Assembly (NCBI GenBank): GCA_001584585.1
Contig: LSYV01000023.1
Coordinates: 566,939 to 630,938, forward strand
DNA from: Gonium pectorale
Taxonomy: Eukaryota > Chlorophyta > Chlorophyceae > Chlamydomonadales > Volvocaceae
DNA length: 64,000 bases
Direction of reading: 5' to 3'
In this document: positions 1 through 19,299 of the stretch, one piece after another
Layout: every line of letters begins with the position of its first letter
Numbering within the stretch: position 1 is the stretch's first letter
Position numbers and translations under genes: made by a program
The notes under the pieces: model-generated
Told to the model about the DNA's origin: nothing
The model's input: only the letters and a program-made list of their open reading frames with translations
Databases searched by the model: none

Positions 1-32
1 TCCACATATATGGTGCTAACCGAGGCATAACC

Positions 33-37
33 TTACA
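33..37 (-). terminator. TGTAA poly(A) signal of the MetAP2 gene
   Basis: The plus strand reads TTACA, which is TGTAA on the coding strand, 263 bp past the MetAP2 stop. TGTAA is the standard nuclear poly(A) signal of volvocine algae. The rest of 1-299 shows no coding potential and is read as 3' UTR and flank. Confidence 0.5.
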
Positions 38-299
38 CGGGAGATGGCAAATAAGCCTCTACGCATCCAAACCACGGCGCAATCAGGCACGCTGCCTGAC
101 GTCCCAAGCCACTGCTTCCGGTTGCGCATCGCCGCCGCTCGCCGCGCTGGTGGCCCGGTGGATGTGTGAGTAGGGTGTAGCGACGCAGACGCGCATCGAT
201 TGGCTACGCATGTGCCCATGCTGCTCTCCGTAGCTGGGTTGCGTAGCGCCGCTGCGAGGAGCCGGGAGTGCTGCCATCGCAACAGCAGAACCGCGCCGC

Positions 300-6513
<6,214 letters not shown>

Positions 6514-6608
6514 CCGGCCATCCTCCGATGGTCAGTCGTGGACTCACTGACTATGCTGCCGGCGGTTCAGGGCGCCAGCTGCGGCCTAGGGCGCAACCTT
6601 GGCCTGGG

Positions 6609-6613
6609 TGTAA
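6609..6613 (+). terminator. TGTAA poly(A) signal of the O-methyltransferase gene
   Basis: TGTAA lies 96 bp after the stop codon, in the right orientation and at a plausible though short distance for a volvocine 3' UTR. Confidence 0.45.
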
Positions 6614-8770
6614 GAGCTCACTCTGTGCGGTGCCGTCGATGGAGTTGCTCTGTTGCTGGCTTGCGCTGCTGTGTGATCGGATCTGGGCGTGGGTGCATGA
6701 TGATGCATGTGAGAACAGAGCCATGCAAAGAAAGGGGGATTCATTTGTACGTTGTGTGTGGGGACTCCGCCAACTTCGACCTAGGGTCCCTTATACGGTA
6801 ACGTGCTGACTACTTACCTGTGGCCTTGCTGTCAATCATTGTCTTCGTCGCACTTTTACGGCTTGCGCACGCGTTGCGGATCCTGCATACGCGCCTGGCC
6901 TGGCGGACCAAGGTTGTGCACGGCCCGGACACCCGTTTACGTTTTTCCCTTGCCACAGGCCCGCTGCCTAGGATAACAACTGGATAACCGCAACTGAGCC
7001 TGTCTTAGACGCTCCCGTATCTGATGTGTACAGGCGTCGATGCAGTGCGAGAGGCGTGCCCTGACCGAGTGAATGCCAGCCTGCAAGGCTTCCGAAGCTG
7101 TTGAGTGGCTGTTGCTGTTGGGAAGGTTTGCCGGTGTGCAGTTGATGAATTAATGCTCGGTAGCCTGCGCGACGATCCAGATGGGACACGGCGCTGTGAC
7201 TGGGCGCGTTCCTATGTATTAGTCTGGCGCATATATACTAGCCTGGGAACGAGGAAGTGAATTTGTGCTCGCGTGCGCTGTGCCGCCTAAACAGGTTCGC
7301 CTGCACCATCACTTGCCGCATCAATTGCGCAGACCAACTTACAGCAGTCCGCCCGCAAGCAGGACCTTTCAGCATTGACCGTCATGGGAGTAGGGCATGC
7401 TCACACCACTCTGCGTCGCTTTCCAACAAGCGCGCCAATTATGGCAGCGTCCCACGAAGTACCTCCCCCAACCACCCACACACACCCATCACACAATCGC
7501 AGATGATCAAATGTGGTACCAGCTCGTATCAGTCTGGGACGTCCGTGTGGACACGCGGCACGTCCATACGGGGAGCAGTATCATGGCAGCCATGAGTTCG
7601 ACGCGTGAACGCATTAGAAGCGCGGTCCCGCAATCGCTTAAGACAAAGACGCACAGCTTTTGCCGCCTACCTCGCCCCTGCCGAGCCCCCACAGCCAACG
7701 CTGGACGCACCCGCAGTCCAGCGCGGCTCCCATGCGCCTTATCCAAAGCACACGACCAACGAGCCAAGACCAGCCGGCAACCAAGACACACCAAAGCGGC
7801 GCAGGCGCGCGCACGAGAGCACCGCATCGAGTACATGCCTTCTGCTGCCCTTGCCGTCTGCCGTAGGGCGGCAAGCGGCTTCATGCGATGCGGACTACTG
7901 TACTGCGCGCGACCAACCGCAAGAGCATATTTGTTCAAGGAAGGGTCCCCGCATCCAAAGCCGCCGAAACACCCTCCTCATTAACCACACCACGGCCCAC
8001 TGCAGCATACGGCCGCGGCCATTCACCGGGACGGCATGGCAATGAACGCACCGAATGGCCATGTGATAGCGCAATCCGTGGGTTAAAACCAGAAAACACT
8101 CGACAAAGGTGGCGTTAACCCATCAGTTTGGTGAGGATAGTGACAGTAATTGGCGGGTGGCTCAACCCGCAGTGTTCCGAATGTACGTCTGCGCACCATA
8201 CCTCTTTAGTAAGTGTATCCGTGTACCCATTTCACGTGACTGAGTTGACCAGCCACACCAAGCAAGCCACGCCGCCCCAAACCAGGCGCAGCAACAGTGC
8301 AAGTGGCACCCCGCAGTGCGAGCCAGATTTGCGTCCCCGCCAGCGGCGATAACTGCGTGACACACGCGCCCGTCCAGCCATTTACTTGCAGAGCATCGAG
8401 GGACTTGACGATGAAGAGCTCAGCGGCGATGTCAGAGAATGGAGCAGCAACCAACGCAAACTAGCTCGAGAAATGGTTGTGACATTGTGGAGAACAGATT
8501 CCTACTCATGCCATCTAGGGCTAGAATATCACCAGGCGGAAGGACCCTACTCGTTCGCTGCTACCTCCGCCATTGTTCAACGCCATGCACATCGACCCCA
8601 CTATGCTGCGCGCCCCCGATGCTGGCCTAAAATGCTCCCCGCCCCACAAGCACTCGAAGGCCTCATACGCCGACGCTCACGCACCACGCCACATGGCAAA
8701 CCACAGTTATGATGCGCACACCCACATACTGCTTAGCCGAGTGGCCTTCTCAGGCCGTTGCGTCATCTCC
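6614..8770. other. Intergenic, no gene recognised
   Basis: About 2.2 kb between two converging genes. Open frames here (for example 7397-7984) have no domain, signal or exon-like splice context. Part must be 3' UTR of the B3-like gene on the minus strand. The nearest minus-strand TGTAA I found is at 7339-7343, about 1.4 kb past that stop. Confidence 0.5.
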
Positions 8771-11700
8771 TTAGGCCGTGGGGTCCTCAGGCTCCCGTTG
8801 GACCGCGCTCAGCATTCGCAGGACCCCTGGCCTGCGCGGTGGGGACCTCTCGTCTAAAGGTTGCGAGCCATCGCCGCGAAGGCTAGCCACCTGTGGATCC
8901 GGACCATGTCCCGCCGTGCGTCCCGTCGGCAGCCCTCCCGATTCTGGCACGGTTGCCCCCGTCAGGTCCAGGCGGGGATACCGAGGCTGCTGCTGCTCAG
9001 CCACCCCCGGAGGCCCTTGCCGCTGCCCTGTCGCCGAGCCACCAGCCAGAGCCGCATGCGCTCCGGGCGAGGGCAGGTCTGCATCCTCAGAGAGAGGACC
9101 TTCTGCGGGCAGCGCGGCTGCGTCGCGCCTCTGCAAGGAGCCACCTTGGCGGCCCACCGTCGTAGTTTGCTGCTGAAGGTAAGGCGCATCCCCCTCGTCG
9201 GTGAGGCGCGCATCATCCCCCGAGTCAAACCTGTCCCTATCCATGTCCGCCGCAGTCAGCTCGCCAACACGGCTGCGCATGTCGGCTCGATGTGACAGCT
9301 GCTGCGTCGCTGCTCCGTCCAGAGCTCGCCCTCCTCGAGAATCCAGCCCGCCACGCCCTGATCCGGTGCCAACCCCAGCTCCGGGGCCGCCGCCGGCGGG
9401 ACCCCTCGCTCCGTCATTACCATCTACGTCCATGCGCTCTGCCGCCGGGTCGGCGGGCGGCGGCTGCCAGCGGAACTCTGCCGGTCCCCGCCCCGCAGCC
9501 GCGGTGCGGCCGAGGGTTGGTGTGCCCTGTCCATCCGGCGAGGAGGAACCCGGTACAGCACGCAACTGGAGTGTTGGCTCCTCCTTGTACTGCTGCCCTG
9601 GCTGTTCCAATGGGGAGAGCCGCCAATCGCCCGCCAGTCGCGCATCATCGGCCTGGACGGGCTCCTGCTGCCCGCGGGACATATGCAGCGTCGTTGGGGC
9701 TTCCCTACCCAGCGGGCCCGCACGCCCGATCGCGCGCCCCGTTAGGCCCATGGCAGGCGTCTGCATGCTGCCCACGGGATCCGAGGCAAACCGCAGCGTG
9801 AAAGCGCCTCCACCGACGGGCGTCACTGCGGCTGCGGCAGCGTCGCCATCATCCCTGCCGGACGCCGTTGCTACTGCTGTCCGCCTACCTCGGTCGGCCA
9901 GGCAAACGTCGGGGTCCGCGCCCGACGGCTGGGCGGCCTCCCAGCTGGTCGAGCTCCTCCAGGGCTCCTGACCACTGCTTTCATGCTTCGTTCCCTGGTG
10001 AGTCCGCTGGCCCGATGCGTTCACTGTATAGTAGTCCGTGAGCATGGATCCGCCCGTTGCTCCAGCGCTGCGACCGCCGGAGCTGGGAGCCTGCTGGAGG
10101 GCCGAGCGCTTGCTCCCAATGGCGACGTCGGCGCCGCGTCCGGGAGACTCCTGGCCGAATCCAAGGGAGAAGACCGATGGGCCTGCTGAGTCGGCAGCAT
10201 GCGCTGCCAGCTCGCTAGTTTCTCCAGCGGCCCCCCAAGGATAGCCTTGGGACCCGGACGCTGCTTGCTGCGCACCCGCCTCAGCGCCCTCCAGGCCCGA
10301 TGCCAGCTGCGCGCGCAGGCCCGCACTCCCTCCGCTGAGGCGCGCGCCGGTGCTCATCCGCCACTTGGCGCCAGCTGAGGCTTGGCCGTCGCCGTACGCC
10401 TGCGGCGGATTGCTCGTGTCCGCGGGCAGGAGGCTTGTGTTGCCGAGGAGCGACGTGCCAGGCGGCAGCTTGCTGCTACCCACGACGGGCAGCAAGCCGC
10501 TGGGGACTGACTGAAGCATTGCCGACTGCAAGCCAGCAAGGGCACTGCTATCCGCCATCTGTTGCTGCTGCCGCTGGCCTTGAGCGAGGCCCATAGGCCC
10601 TGTCGTTGTCAGCTGCAGCTGCAGCGAGGGCCGGGGCGTCGGCAGGGTGCTGCTGGGCGCCAGGGCTCCAGACATCGACAATCCCTGGTTCGAGATGTAG
10701 CGCGGCCTGGTGCCCGGCTGCAGGTCACTTGACGTTCCCCATGGAGCCGACATCTGCTGCGCGGATTGCACCACGCCGCGCTGCTGCGCGGGTCCGTGCT
10801 CGCCCCGCATGCCGGCATCATAGCGCGCAGCAGCTCGCCCAGCTGCCCGGGCCTGCGAACAAGCAATAGAACCGATAAGGGATATGTTGGCTCATACTAG
10901 GCGCGCAGCTAGGTGAAAGCTCAGACGACGCAGTGAGCAGTAGCTGGGTATGGCATGGCGCTGTCGGACCCTCCTTGGGCCTCACCTGCAGCCCTCCAGC
11001 GTCCAGCCGCGTCTCCAGGCACGGTACCAGCAGCTGGTGGAACAGGACGATCACCCGTCGCCATCCCACTAGCGTGCGACCCAGCAGCAGGTCCGTTGGT
11101 GGGCCCTTAAGCACCAGCTCCCCGTTCCTCTCTTGAACCACTGCCAGCCACAGCTGAAAATGCACATGGGACGGCACGAGGTACGATCATGAGCAAAATC
11201 TGTTGGCACTATTTGGCAGCAACATGTAGCTACCGCAAATGCTTGTTGCGGGTAAACCGTTCCGCGGTAAAGCTGTTTCGAATCTGACCCATAAAGAGTG
11301 GACAACCCAATTTAATGATTTGCCATGTGACATGTTACGCTATCAGGAAAGGCTACGCACGAAGCCCGTGAAGTACCTGCGGCTCAAGTTCCCCGTCGAC
11401 TTGGTACCGCACAAGTACGGGAAACGGCAGCTCGACCGCGCCGTACAGGCTCTCGATGGCCTGGCGCGGCACCAGCAGCGATGTCCGGCCAGGCTCCGCC
11501 TTCGGCTCAATTATTGGCATCGACACCGGCACGCAGTCCTCCGGACCGGCCATCTCCGCCTCCAGCATCTCAGCCGGTCCAACGTGACGAATCATCTCCG
11601 GCTGCTCCAACGACCCCGTATATGCAGTGCGAGCCGCCGGGTCCCGGTCGACGGCTGAGCGTTGGCGCTGCACGCGGGCGAGGCCGGGATCCTCCACACT

Positions 11701-14700
11701 GGGCCGTCCGCGTAAACCTGTAATCCGTTCCGCTCCCACACTGCCACCGGCGCTCGGGAGACCGCCAGCCTGCAGCAGCAGACCCAATATACTGATAAGG
11801 CACTGCCAAGCAGCAAGATCATCATCGATGGGCACGAACGCCCTCAGACCAATAGGAGCCAGTGTCTGGATGATAACAAGGCACAAGCAAGCTCATGTCT
11901 CCATTTACCAGCCGCCCGCATGCCCACCTGGTTGCTGGGGCCGCTGCGCACCGAGATGTTTTCTACCAGGGTGGGCTGCTGCGGCAACGAGACGATGCAG
12001 AGCACCAGGCAACCTTCATCGCTAATCATCCAGTCTTGCTGCGACCGGCCATCCAACACGCTGGGCGGCAGGTTGTACAGGTAGCAATGGCCCGAGCGGC
12101 TGCGGTGGATCTGCGGGACGGGTTGTACGAAGGGAACAACTTTCTCGGCAAGAAATACCGTGCAGCCGGATGAACGCCCCGCCACCCCTTGCAAATTATC
12201 TGCATTGCACACGGCCGTGCTATCAAGTGCCACGCTATGATGTAGCCTGAATGCATGCAAAGCACGGCATAGTGCGGATGTGAATAGGTATAGCCCGGTT
12301 CCATGTGAAGGTTCAAGAAGCAACGTAAGGAGCAAGCGTACCTCGCACGAAAACACGTCCGGCAGCAGCACTCCGTCCAGCGTGCAGCGCACGGACACGG
12401 CTGCCGGCAGCAGCTCCGGCGGCAGCAGCTCGCTCACGTTCGCCGGCAGCCGCAGTGGCGCCACGATGGGCCCCGCGATGCCCGAAGTTTGCAGGATGCT
12501 GGGGGCCCCTGTCAGCTGCGTAACGCCGGCCAGCGACGGATTTGAAGCGATGGAGGTTGTAGCGTTGAGCTGTGACGGCATGGCGCCCAAGCCACTGCGC
12601 TGGGGCAGCGGCGGTACGGTCGCCTGGGGCAGCGGCTCAACGGGGTGGCCTTCTGCAGGAAGCGGCACGGCCCCAAAGGCGCTACCGCCGGGGACCTCGC
12701 TAAAATTCGTCAGCCGCGACGCTGAACCGCGCTGCGTAGCCGGGCCGCCCGAAGCAGACAATGGTGCCGCCGCTGCAACCGCCGCCTGGGCATTCAGCCC
12801 TTCGCTCAACGAGCGGCCAGACGATGCGCGGTACTGTGCCTGTATGCTCGACAACCCCTGCGCCGAGCCGGTCCGCGGGCGGCTGCCGCCTGGCTGGGAT
12901 GAGAAGTCGGTGGCGTCAGTGCCACTGCTGTACAGCCTCGAGCCAGGGCCCCCACTGGGGACCTGGGCGGGCCGGCGGGCCGGCAGCAACGCGTCGGGAA
13001 CACCAGGGCCGTAGCGGCCCCGCTGCAGATCGGCGAGCGCTGCAACAAGCCGGGGGTCACTGGGTCCCAGCCCTCGCCGCAGCCCGCTATCACCGCTCAG
13101 GCCGCTGACAGCATCCTCGTCATCACCAGCGCCCAGCCTCACAGTGCCGGCCAGCGGCCCGAGCCGTTGGTACTGCCCGCCATCCCCGGCGTCATCCAGC
13201 TCCGAAGGCCCTGGCTGCTGCTGCACTAGGTCCTCGTCACCGTAAGCCGTGGATGCAAGAGCGGCGAGGCTGCGCGATGCCTGCACGCGGCCGCCATGGG
13301 GCGAAGGCGGCGAGAACGCCTGCATGGAAGGTTGTTGCACTGGCTGCAGCCTCTGTTGTTGGCTTGCTTGTTGTTGCTGCTGCTGTTGCGCGACCTGTTC
13401 CGAGAGCTCGGTTTCCTCCTCATCCTCCTTGGCCTGGAAGCCCTCAGCGATTGCGGCTGCAATTTCGTCTTTGGAAGGTGATCGCAGCAGGAGGACGAGG
13501 CCGTCGGAGGACGTGTAGTTCCAGCCCAGAAACCACTTGCCCATGGCCGCGCGCTTCAAGGTCCGGCTGGTGATCCAGTAGTAGTGGGCGCCCTTGTTGT
13601 ACAGCAGGTCCGCCTGGTGAACGCCGTACAGCATACGGTTGTCGAGCATGACCTTGAAGGGGCAGGACGTGCGGTTGAGCGTCACTTAGTGAGTCGGGAG
13701 CAAGAACAATTCATGACTGCAGACTGACAACCTCGGCGTTTCGTATTTTGAGTCTACGGCTGTACAGGAACCCCCACATATAGGCACAGGTGCGGTGGGA
13801 ACACTTGTTGGCCCATGAAGTAACGCACCTTGACCTGCAGCTCAGTCCGGGCGCCAACTTCGCCGAGCCACTCGCGAACCTGGCCCACGCCTATGTAGAG
13901 GCGCGTGGTGGTGCGCACCAACTTGGCACAGCCCTGCTGCGGGGGCATCGCTGATTTGACGAAGCAGCCGACAGCGCAAGTGCAGGTGCTGGCACAAAAG
14001 AGCAGACTAAAGGCGCTCCCAAGCCCCTAGGCGCAGAAGCCCCGGAGCCCGAAGCTGCGGCATTCCTTGGAAGCAAGACGCACCCGGCCTGTCGCGTTGC
14101 CCCTCGCTCCTCCACGGGCGCGGCCACCAGTGCCTCCGCGGCGCCCACTGCCTCTGCCCGTTTGCGGTCCCAATGCAGGCGCCACCAGCCGGTGGGACGC
14201 CTCCGCCTGCGCACGTTCCAACGTTTACTTTCGTAACACTTAAGAGCATCTGTCGGCTGGCCTTCAGACAGTCAGGATGCGCCTTACCGAATGGCGAGTG
14301 CCCTCCGGTCTCCATTCCGCCGCAGGTGCTTGTGCAGCCTGCTCCATCGGGCTGTCCGCTACGTATCGTGGACCAACGGCCTGCATCTTTGCCTGCGCGG
14401 ACAGCGCGTTTCCCACATTTGTTTCGTTATCAAGCACGGGCACACTGTCAAAGCTTGCCACGCCGGCCTTCACATGCATCCCATAGGTTCCACTAACAAA
14501 GCTTGCACCATGCTCCCACCTGGGGCTCAGGAAGATCAGCGGGCGCACGCCGCTTGGACGCTCCTCCCCCCGGTTCGCTGCTCCCCACTTCTGGAGGCTG
14601 GAGGTGCAGCCTGACCGTATCATCGCTAACTTTGCTCCACGAGGTGACAGCGTGTGCGGGAAACAAATCGTGGGCAATGGCCCAGAGGCCCGACCTGAAT

Positions 14701-14966
14701 GTGGGAAAGAGTTGGTCAGAACGAACCGGTCCTCGCAGCACGTTATTGGCCGCGCAACACGGCAAGTCTCACAAGCGCAGCTCGGCGTCCTCAGCTGCAG
14801 ACGAAACGAAGCCGGAGACTTGTACTCCCTCGATTTGCTGCCCGGCGACCGTGAACACCACGTTGAGGGCCTTAGGGAGCGAGGTGTCCCCAAACTCGTC
14901 ATCCCAAAAGCGGCGCGGAACCGGGATGATCGGCTGCAGGGGCTGAGCCGGCTGGACAGGATGCAT
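8771..14966 (-). CDS. Gln-rich putative DNA-binding protein with four B3-like modules
   Basis: Unrecognised protein. Model on the minus strand: exons 14966-14773, 14694-14520, 14392-14288, 13936-13825, 13684-12349, 12246-11928, 11769-11377, 11153-10986, 10852-8771. All phases agree, giving 1628 codons. Four segments share one pattern: a short Leu/Pro strand (SLPKALN, RLYIGVGQV, LRLPANVSEL, LLVPRQAIESL), a Val-rich strand, then a Trp or Leu stretch ending in hydrophobic repeats (DDTVRLHL, DGLVLLL, EGCLVLCIV, RRVIVLF). They lie near residues 18-100, 162-263, 596-733 and 841-920. This resembles the order of elements in plant B3 DNA-binding domains, but that is inference. Between modules 2 and 3 and in the last 690 residues there is only low-complexity Gln/Gly/Ser/Pro sequence, as in transcription factors. 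The weakest splice is the exon 4 donor (GTTACT at 13824). Start uses the first ATG before module 1; an upstream exon is possible. Confidence 0.7.
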
Positions 14967-15795
14967 CGAGGGCTCAAGCCCGGGAGGATCCCCCAAAGCT
15001 AAGCTTGCACCGCTGACTTGATGTCCAAGCCCATGCTCGAACTGGGGCTGGCCACTGTGCCTATGCGGGCACACTCACTTAACATATGCCGCTAGCGGCC
15101 TATTGTGTTATCCACAGTTCTTGCTGGGAACATTATTCGACGGGCCCACGGGCTGGGCCCTCGAGGCAAGGGCAGCGAACTAGTGGAAATCCGCGCCTGA
15201 GCAGGTCTTAAGGTTTAGTTGATGACCTTACGCCTAGATAATGGAGCCCAAATCTACTTCCTAGGAACACAGGGACACGACCTTCCACGTACAGCCCCGT
15301 ACGCCCTCCACGTCCTGTACGCCCCTCCAGCGGCCCTCCAGGAGGCACCAAAAAGTAGCATTTAAAGGTGATTGAGTTGCAGCTTGTTGCCGCCAGGCGC
15401 TGCGCCTAGCCGCACTGACGGTTTCCCAAGTCATGACACGTCCCATGCCTAACCCCGTGCACTGCATGAAATAAAGTAAATACATATGTGCTCACGTATT
15501 TACGGCTTGACGCCCACACCCCTGCAACATACGGTAGTCATGGTGCCGCCAAGCTTTCGAGTCCCTGATGCCGCCCTGGTCGTCAAGCGTGTCCTGTGTG
15601 TGGTCCTGGAGCAGACAAGCCCCAATGCGCCAAAGTGCCCACCCACTTATGGCAACTCGTCCTCGGCCCCCGGCTTTGAAGGGCGTGGAACTTGTAATCT
15701 ATACAAGGCATGCCGTGGGAGGAAGAGGCGTTCTTGGCTCCTTGCACTGAAGCTACGATATACGGCTGTAGCATGCAGCTGTTGTGCCGTCTGTC
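14967..15795. other. Intergenic, probable promoter of the B3-like gene
   Basis: About 830 bp upstream of the first ATG of the minus-strand B3-like gene. No coding signature on either strand; it is taken as promoter, 5' UTR and flank. Confidence 0.4.
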
Positions 15796-16371
15796 AGGTA
15801 GGTGGCACCAAGATAGCAAAGATATGTCAGTCCAACAGTGGAAGAAATGTGCCTGCACATGTCACATGCCTTCAGTACAGACCCTCCGTGGCCGCTCCTT
15901 TCCGCAGGTCCATGGCCAAGTTCCGACTCCGCTCGGTACTGCTACTCCTGTGGCCACTCAGGCTTCCCGTGGCCACGTGTCCCCCCTAGCCACCTGCACA
16001 ACTACCCTGCGTGCTTAGATGCTGCATCATCGGCGCTGCCGCGGCCCTCGACGCTGCCCTGCCCTGGTGGCGCTTTGACCGGTCGCGTGGTCCCCGATTG
16101 AGCACCCAGCGGCCAGCGAGGACGTTCCTGGAAAGAGTCGACGCAATCCGTTCAGAAGGACAGGCAATTATCTTCATAGCCATGGCGGTGTCTCGAGCGG
16201 CTACTGGCTGACCAACCCCACGGCACGCCAGATGCCTCCTCCGTGAACTCTGGACCCAACACAGCCTGGCGTCCACTCATTTCCTTCCAGCGCCCCGGTG
16301 CACCAAAGCACTCCATCCATACCATTTACGTGCAAGCCCGGCGAAAGGCTATGCCAGCCCCGCCGGTACTG
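15796..16371. repeat. Direct repeat, copy 1 (576 bp)
   Basis: Nearly identical to 18153-18757 in the same orientation. It begins at AGGTAGGTGGCACCAAGATA and ends at GCCGGTACTG. Only scattered single-base differences were seen, plus a 29 bp block absent from this copy after the CCCCGATTGAG stretch near 16100. Sequence outside the two copies is unrelated. No transposase, reverse transcriptase or terminal inverted repeat is visible. It could be a non-autonomous element or a segmental duplication. Confidence 0.85.
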
Positions 16372-18152
16372 TAGGGTACCGGGTTCCCACGTCCACAAGG
16401 TACCTCTAACATCATACACTGATGTATCTTGGTAACGTAAGGGACCGAAACGGAATGAGCTTCACGTCGGCAAGTATTTGAGCACCTCTGATCGCTACGG
16501 ACCGCTCCGCAGGCCCGGCACTTTGATGTCGCGCTGCGCTTATTGTGTTTTCTCATCCGGTAAGGTTCTGTACAGCTTCGGCCGTGTCCAGGAAGTATCT
16601 GCCAAGCAGGGGAAACTCTCCTAATGCAAAGGAACTACCGTACCCTCCGTACCAAGCATGCCAGCGAGGAAGGCACCCGCCGTTGTCGTCACCCTGCCTC
16701 CATCTGCCGCGCACACTGCCATACGTGTGTTACGTCGTGCGAATATGCGTGCGTGCTTGTGAACATGCTGCAAGCAAACAGACAAGGCAAGCAGACTAGG
16801 CGAGGAAGGCGAGCGAGGCGAGGCAAACAGTCGAACAGCCGAGCAATCTGGCATTCTAGCGTTCTAGCCGGCAGCCCAACACGTGTGTATTACGTATTCG
16901 TGACGGGGTGAAGAAAACAGGTCCTAGCCAAGGCAGCCCGTGAAACCCCTGACGCGCCCGACCCAAGAACCCATAGCGACTTAACGCTGGTGAGCTGGGC
17001 TGACCTCCAGACAGCGGGACGGGCAGTGCGGGATTCGCGGCTGATCACGATCGAGGTCGGGTTGCGTGCAGTGGTGGGCCTTGCTTGTGCCTGGCAAGGG
17101 CTGGGGCTGCCTGGCCTGGGGGCGCATCCTGGGTGGCGTACTCGCTCGGTAAGGCTCAGGCACAATGGGATCAGCCGCAGTACGCAGATGCGGTGGTGTG
17201 GAATGCGCAAGGACCCATGGTCGGCGGACTGATTGCCCGCTCCAGGCCCTTGACGACACCATGATCTCTAACAAGCCGGCAAGTCTTCACCGTATGTAGC
17301 GGTGGTACGGTACCTGGCGGCATTGGTCTTGCCAAAGGCTTGGTCTTGGCGTGGATAGGCTTAGTTGGCTAGCCCAACATACAGCTGGTTCTGCTGGAGC
17401 GACTCATGCCTTCGAGGCACGACGGAGACACGACAGGCAGCAATTCCGAAAATTACAGCTGATCTCGTGAAGGCAAGCCGTGAGGCAAGCTATAATGCAA
17501 TGGGTGTTCCAAGATGCAATGCCTCGCACCGGCTACGAGCATCAGCATCAGCGCATCAAGACGCCTGTCGGCGACTGGCCCGCGGACTTGAGCTCGGCAG
17601 GTGCCGTACTGACAGACCCTTCACCACCAGCCTCATCTGCTTCTGAAGCCGCCTCCCCTACACCGGGAACCTGCCACTCCGCTCAAATGCACACCACACG
17701 CGCCGCCTACAGCTACCTGATGCGCCTTACGGCTCGTCCCCAGGCCAGCCATGTCATGGCATGAGTCCGCAGGTCTTGATAACGCCATGCGGGCAAGACC
17801 ACGACCATGTGACTGCACCGCCCTCAAGTCTTAGCAATGCCAAAAAAGAAGAAACCAAAAACCTTTCATGGCACAGCGCCTGCCGGCGCCATTACAGCTC
17901 TGCGCGGTGCCGTATGTGCTACTAAGCAAAATACGGCATCCCGTACAGGCCCAATCGGTTACAGGTGGAACCTGGTAGTCCCTTTTGGCCGCCTGAACAT
18001 GAACCGAACAGGTCTATCGTTCCTACCGAAATGTAGCCCAGGCACTAGTGCTCTTCTTTGACTTAGTAATCCCCCCCAACCCAGCTCAATAAGAGAGTGT
18101 ATTGCTGCATTGGCTGCGTTCACCGAATGGCGTGGCATACCCCCAAAAATGA
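16372..18152. other. Intergenic between the two repeat copies
   Basis: About 1.8 kb with only short, low-quality frames and no conserved motif. No structural or transposon gene is seen that would make the flanking repeats LTRs. Confidence 0.45.
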
Positions 18153-18757
18153 AGGTAAGTGGCACCAAGATAGCAAAGATATGTCAGTCCAACAATGGAA
18201 GAAATATGCCTGCACATGTCACATGCCTTCAGTACAGACCCTCCGTGGCCGCTCCTTTCCGCAGGTCCATGGCCAAGTTCCGACTCCGCTCGGTACTGCT
18301 ACTCCTGCGGCCACTCAGGCCTCCCGTGGCCACGTGTCCCCCCTAGCCACCTGCATAACTACCCTGCGTGCTTAGATGCTGCATCATCGGCGCTGCCGCG
18401 GCCCTCGACGCTGCCCTGCCCTGGTGGCGCTTTGACCGGTCGCGTGGTCCCCGATTGAGCTCCACGCCACCTCGCGCCTGCAGCCACACACCCAGCGGCC
18501 AGCGAGGACGTTCCTGGAAAGAGTCGACGCAATCCGTTCAGAAGGACAGGCAATTATCTTCATAGCCATGGCGGTGTCTCGAGCGGCTACTGGCTGACCA
18601 ACCCCACGGCACGCCAGATACCCCCTCCGTGAACTCTGGACCCAACACAGCCTGGCGTCCACTCATTTCCTTCCAGCCCCCCGGTGCACCAAAGCACTCC
18701 ATCCATACCATTTACGTGCAAGCCCGGCGAAAGGCTATGTCAGCCCCGCCGGTACTG
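18153..18757. repeat. Direct repeat, copy 2 (605 bp)
   Basis: Second copy of the 15796-16371 repeat, with start-to-start spacing of 2357 bp. It carries an extra 29 bp block near 18461-18489 that copy 1 lacks. High identity implies a recent duplication or gene conversion. Confidence 0.85.
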
Positions 18758-19299
18758 ACGACAGGGTTTACGCTCGTCCCGCGGCGCCGCTCTGCTCCCG
18801 GTCGTCCTTCCACTGTTCCATCGCGTTTTCAAACAAGCGGCTAGTTTGTGCGTCCAGCCGCTCACGATCCCTCTTGGGCCCCTGCTTCATCCTCTGCGAG
18901 GGGCAGTAGCGAGAACCTCGGAACCTGGCGCGTCACCCCTAGCAAGTTTGACCGCACCCCCTTAATCATCTTACAAGGCGCGTCTCGCTCTCTGTCAGAT
19001 GCACATAGTACACGGTCGCAGCTGCGAGGAGGCAGGTGCCCCCAAACACTAAGAGCCCGCGGGATGCCATTGAGAACTAACAATCTGCATGACGCAGAGC
19101 AAGGGCTGCTATGCGCTCTGGCCTAATGAATGCCGTACGCCGTACTGCGAGAGGCGACCGGCGTTGCAGCAGAGCTAGGGTTTGCGCCGATCTATTGGCA
19201 ACTGCTAGTGCGACATTACAGACGGGGAGTGACCGGCCCTCCCGGCACTCATTGCTTGCTTTATAGGCCTCTGCTTGCTCGAGCCTTGCCTCCTAAACG
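18758..19299. other. Intergenic upstream of the small complex I-like gene
   Basis: About 540 bp with no coding signature; presumed promoter and 5' UTR of the gene starting at 19300. Confidence 0.4.

Noticed and set aside
7397..7984. Plus-strand ORF of 195 codons in the 6.6-8.8 kb intergenic region
   Set aside because: No recognisable motif, Pro/Thr/His-rich translation typical of random GC-rich frames, and no supporting splice sites or poly(A) signal.
9201..9971. Plus-strand ORF of 256 codons
   Set aside because: Antisense to the Gln/Gly-rich last exon of the B3-like gene; composition only mirrors that exon.
15796..18757. The two direct repeats as LTRs of a retrotransposon
   Set aside because: The copies do not start with TG and end with CA, differ in length, show no target-site duplication, and no gag, protease or reverse transcriptase lies between them.
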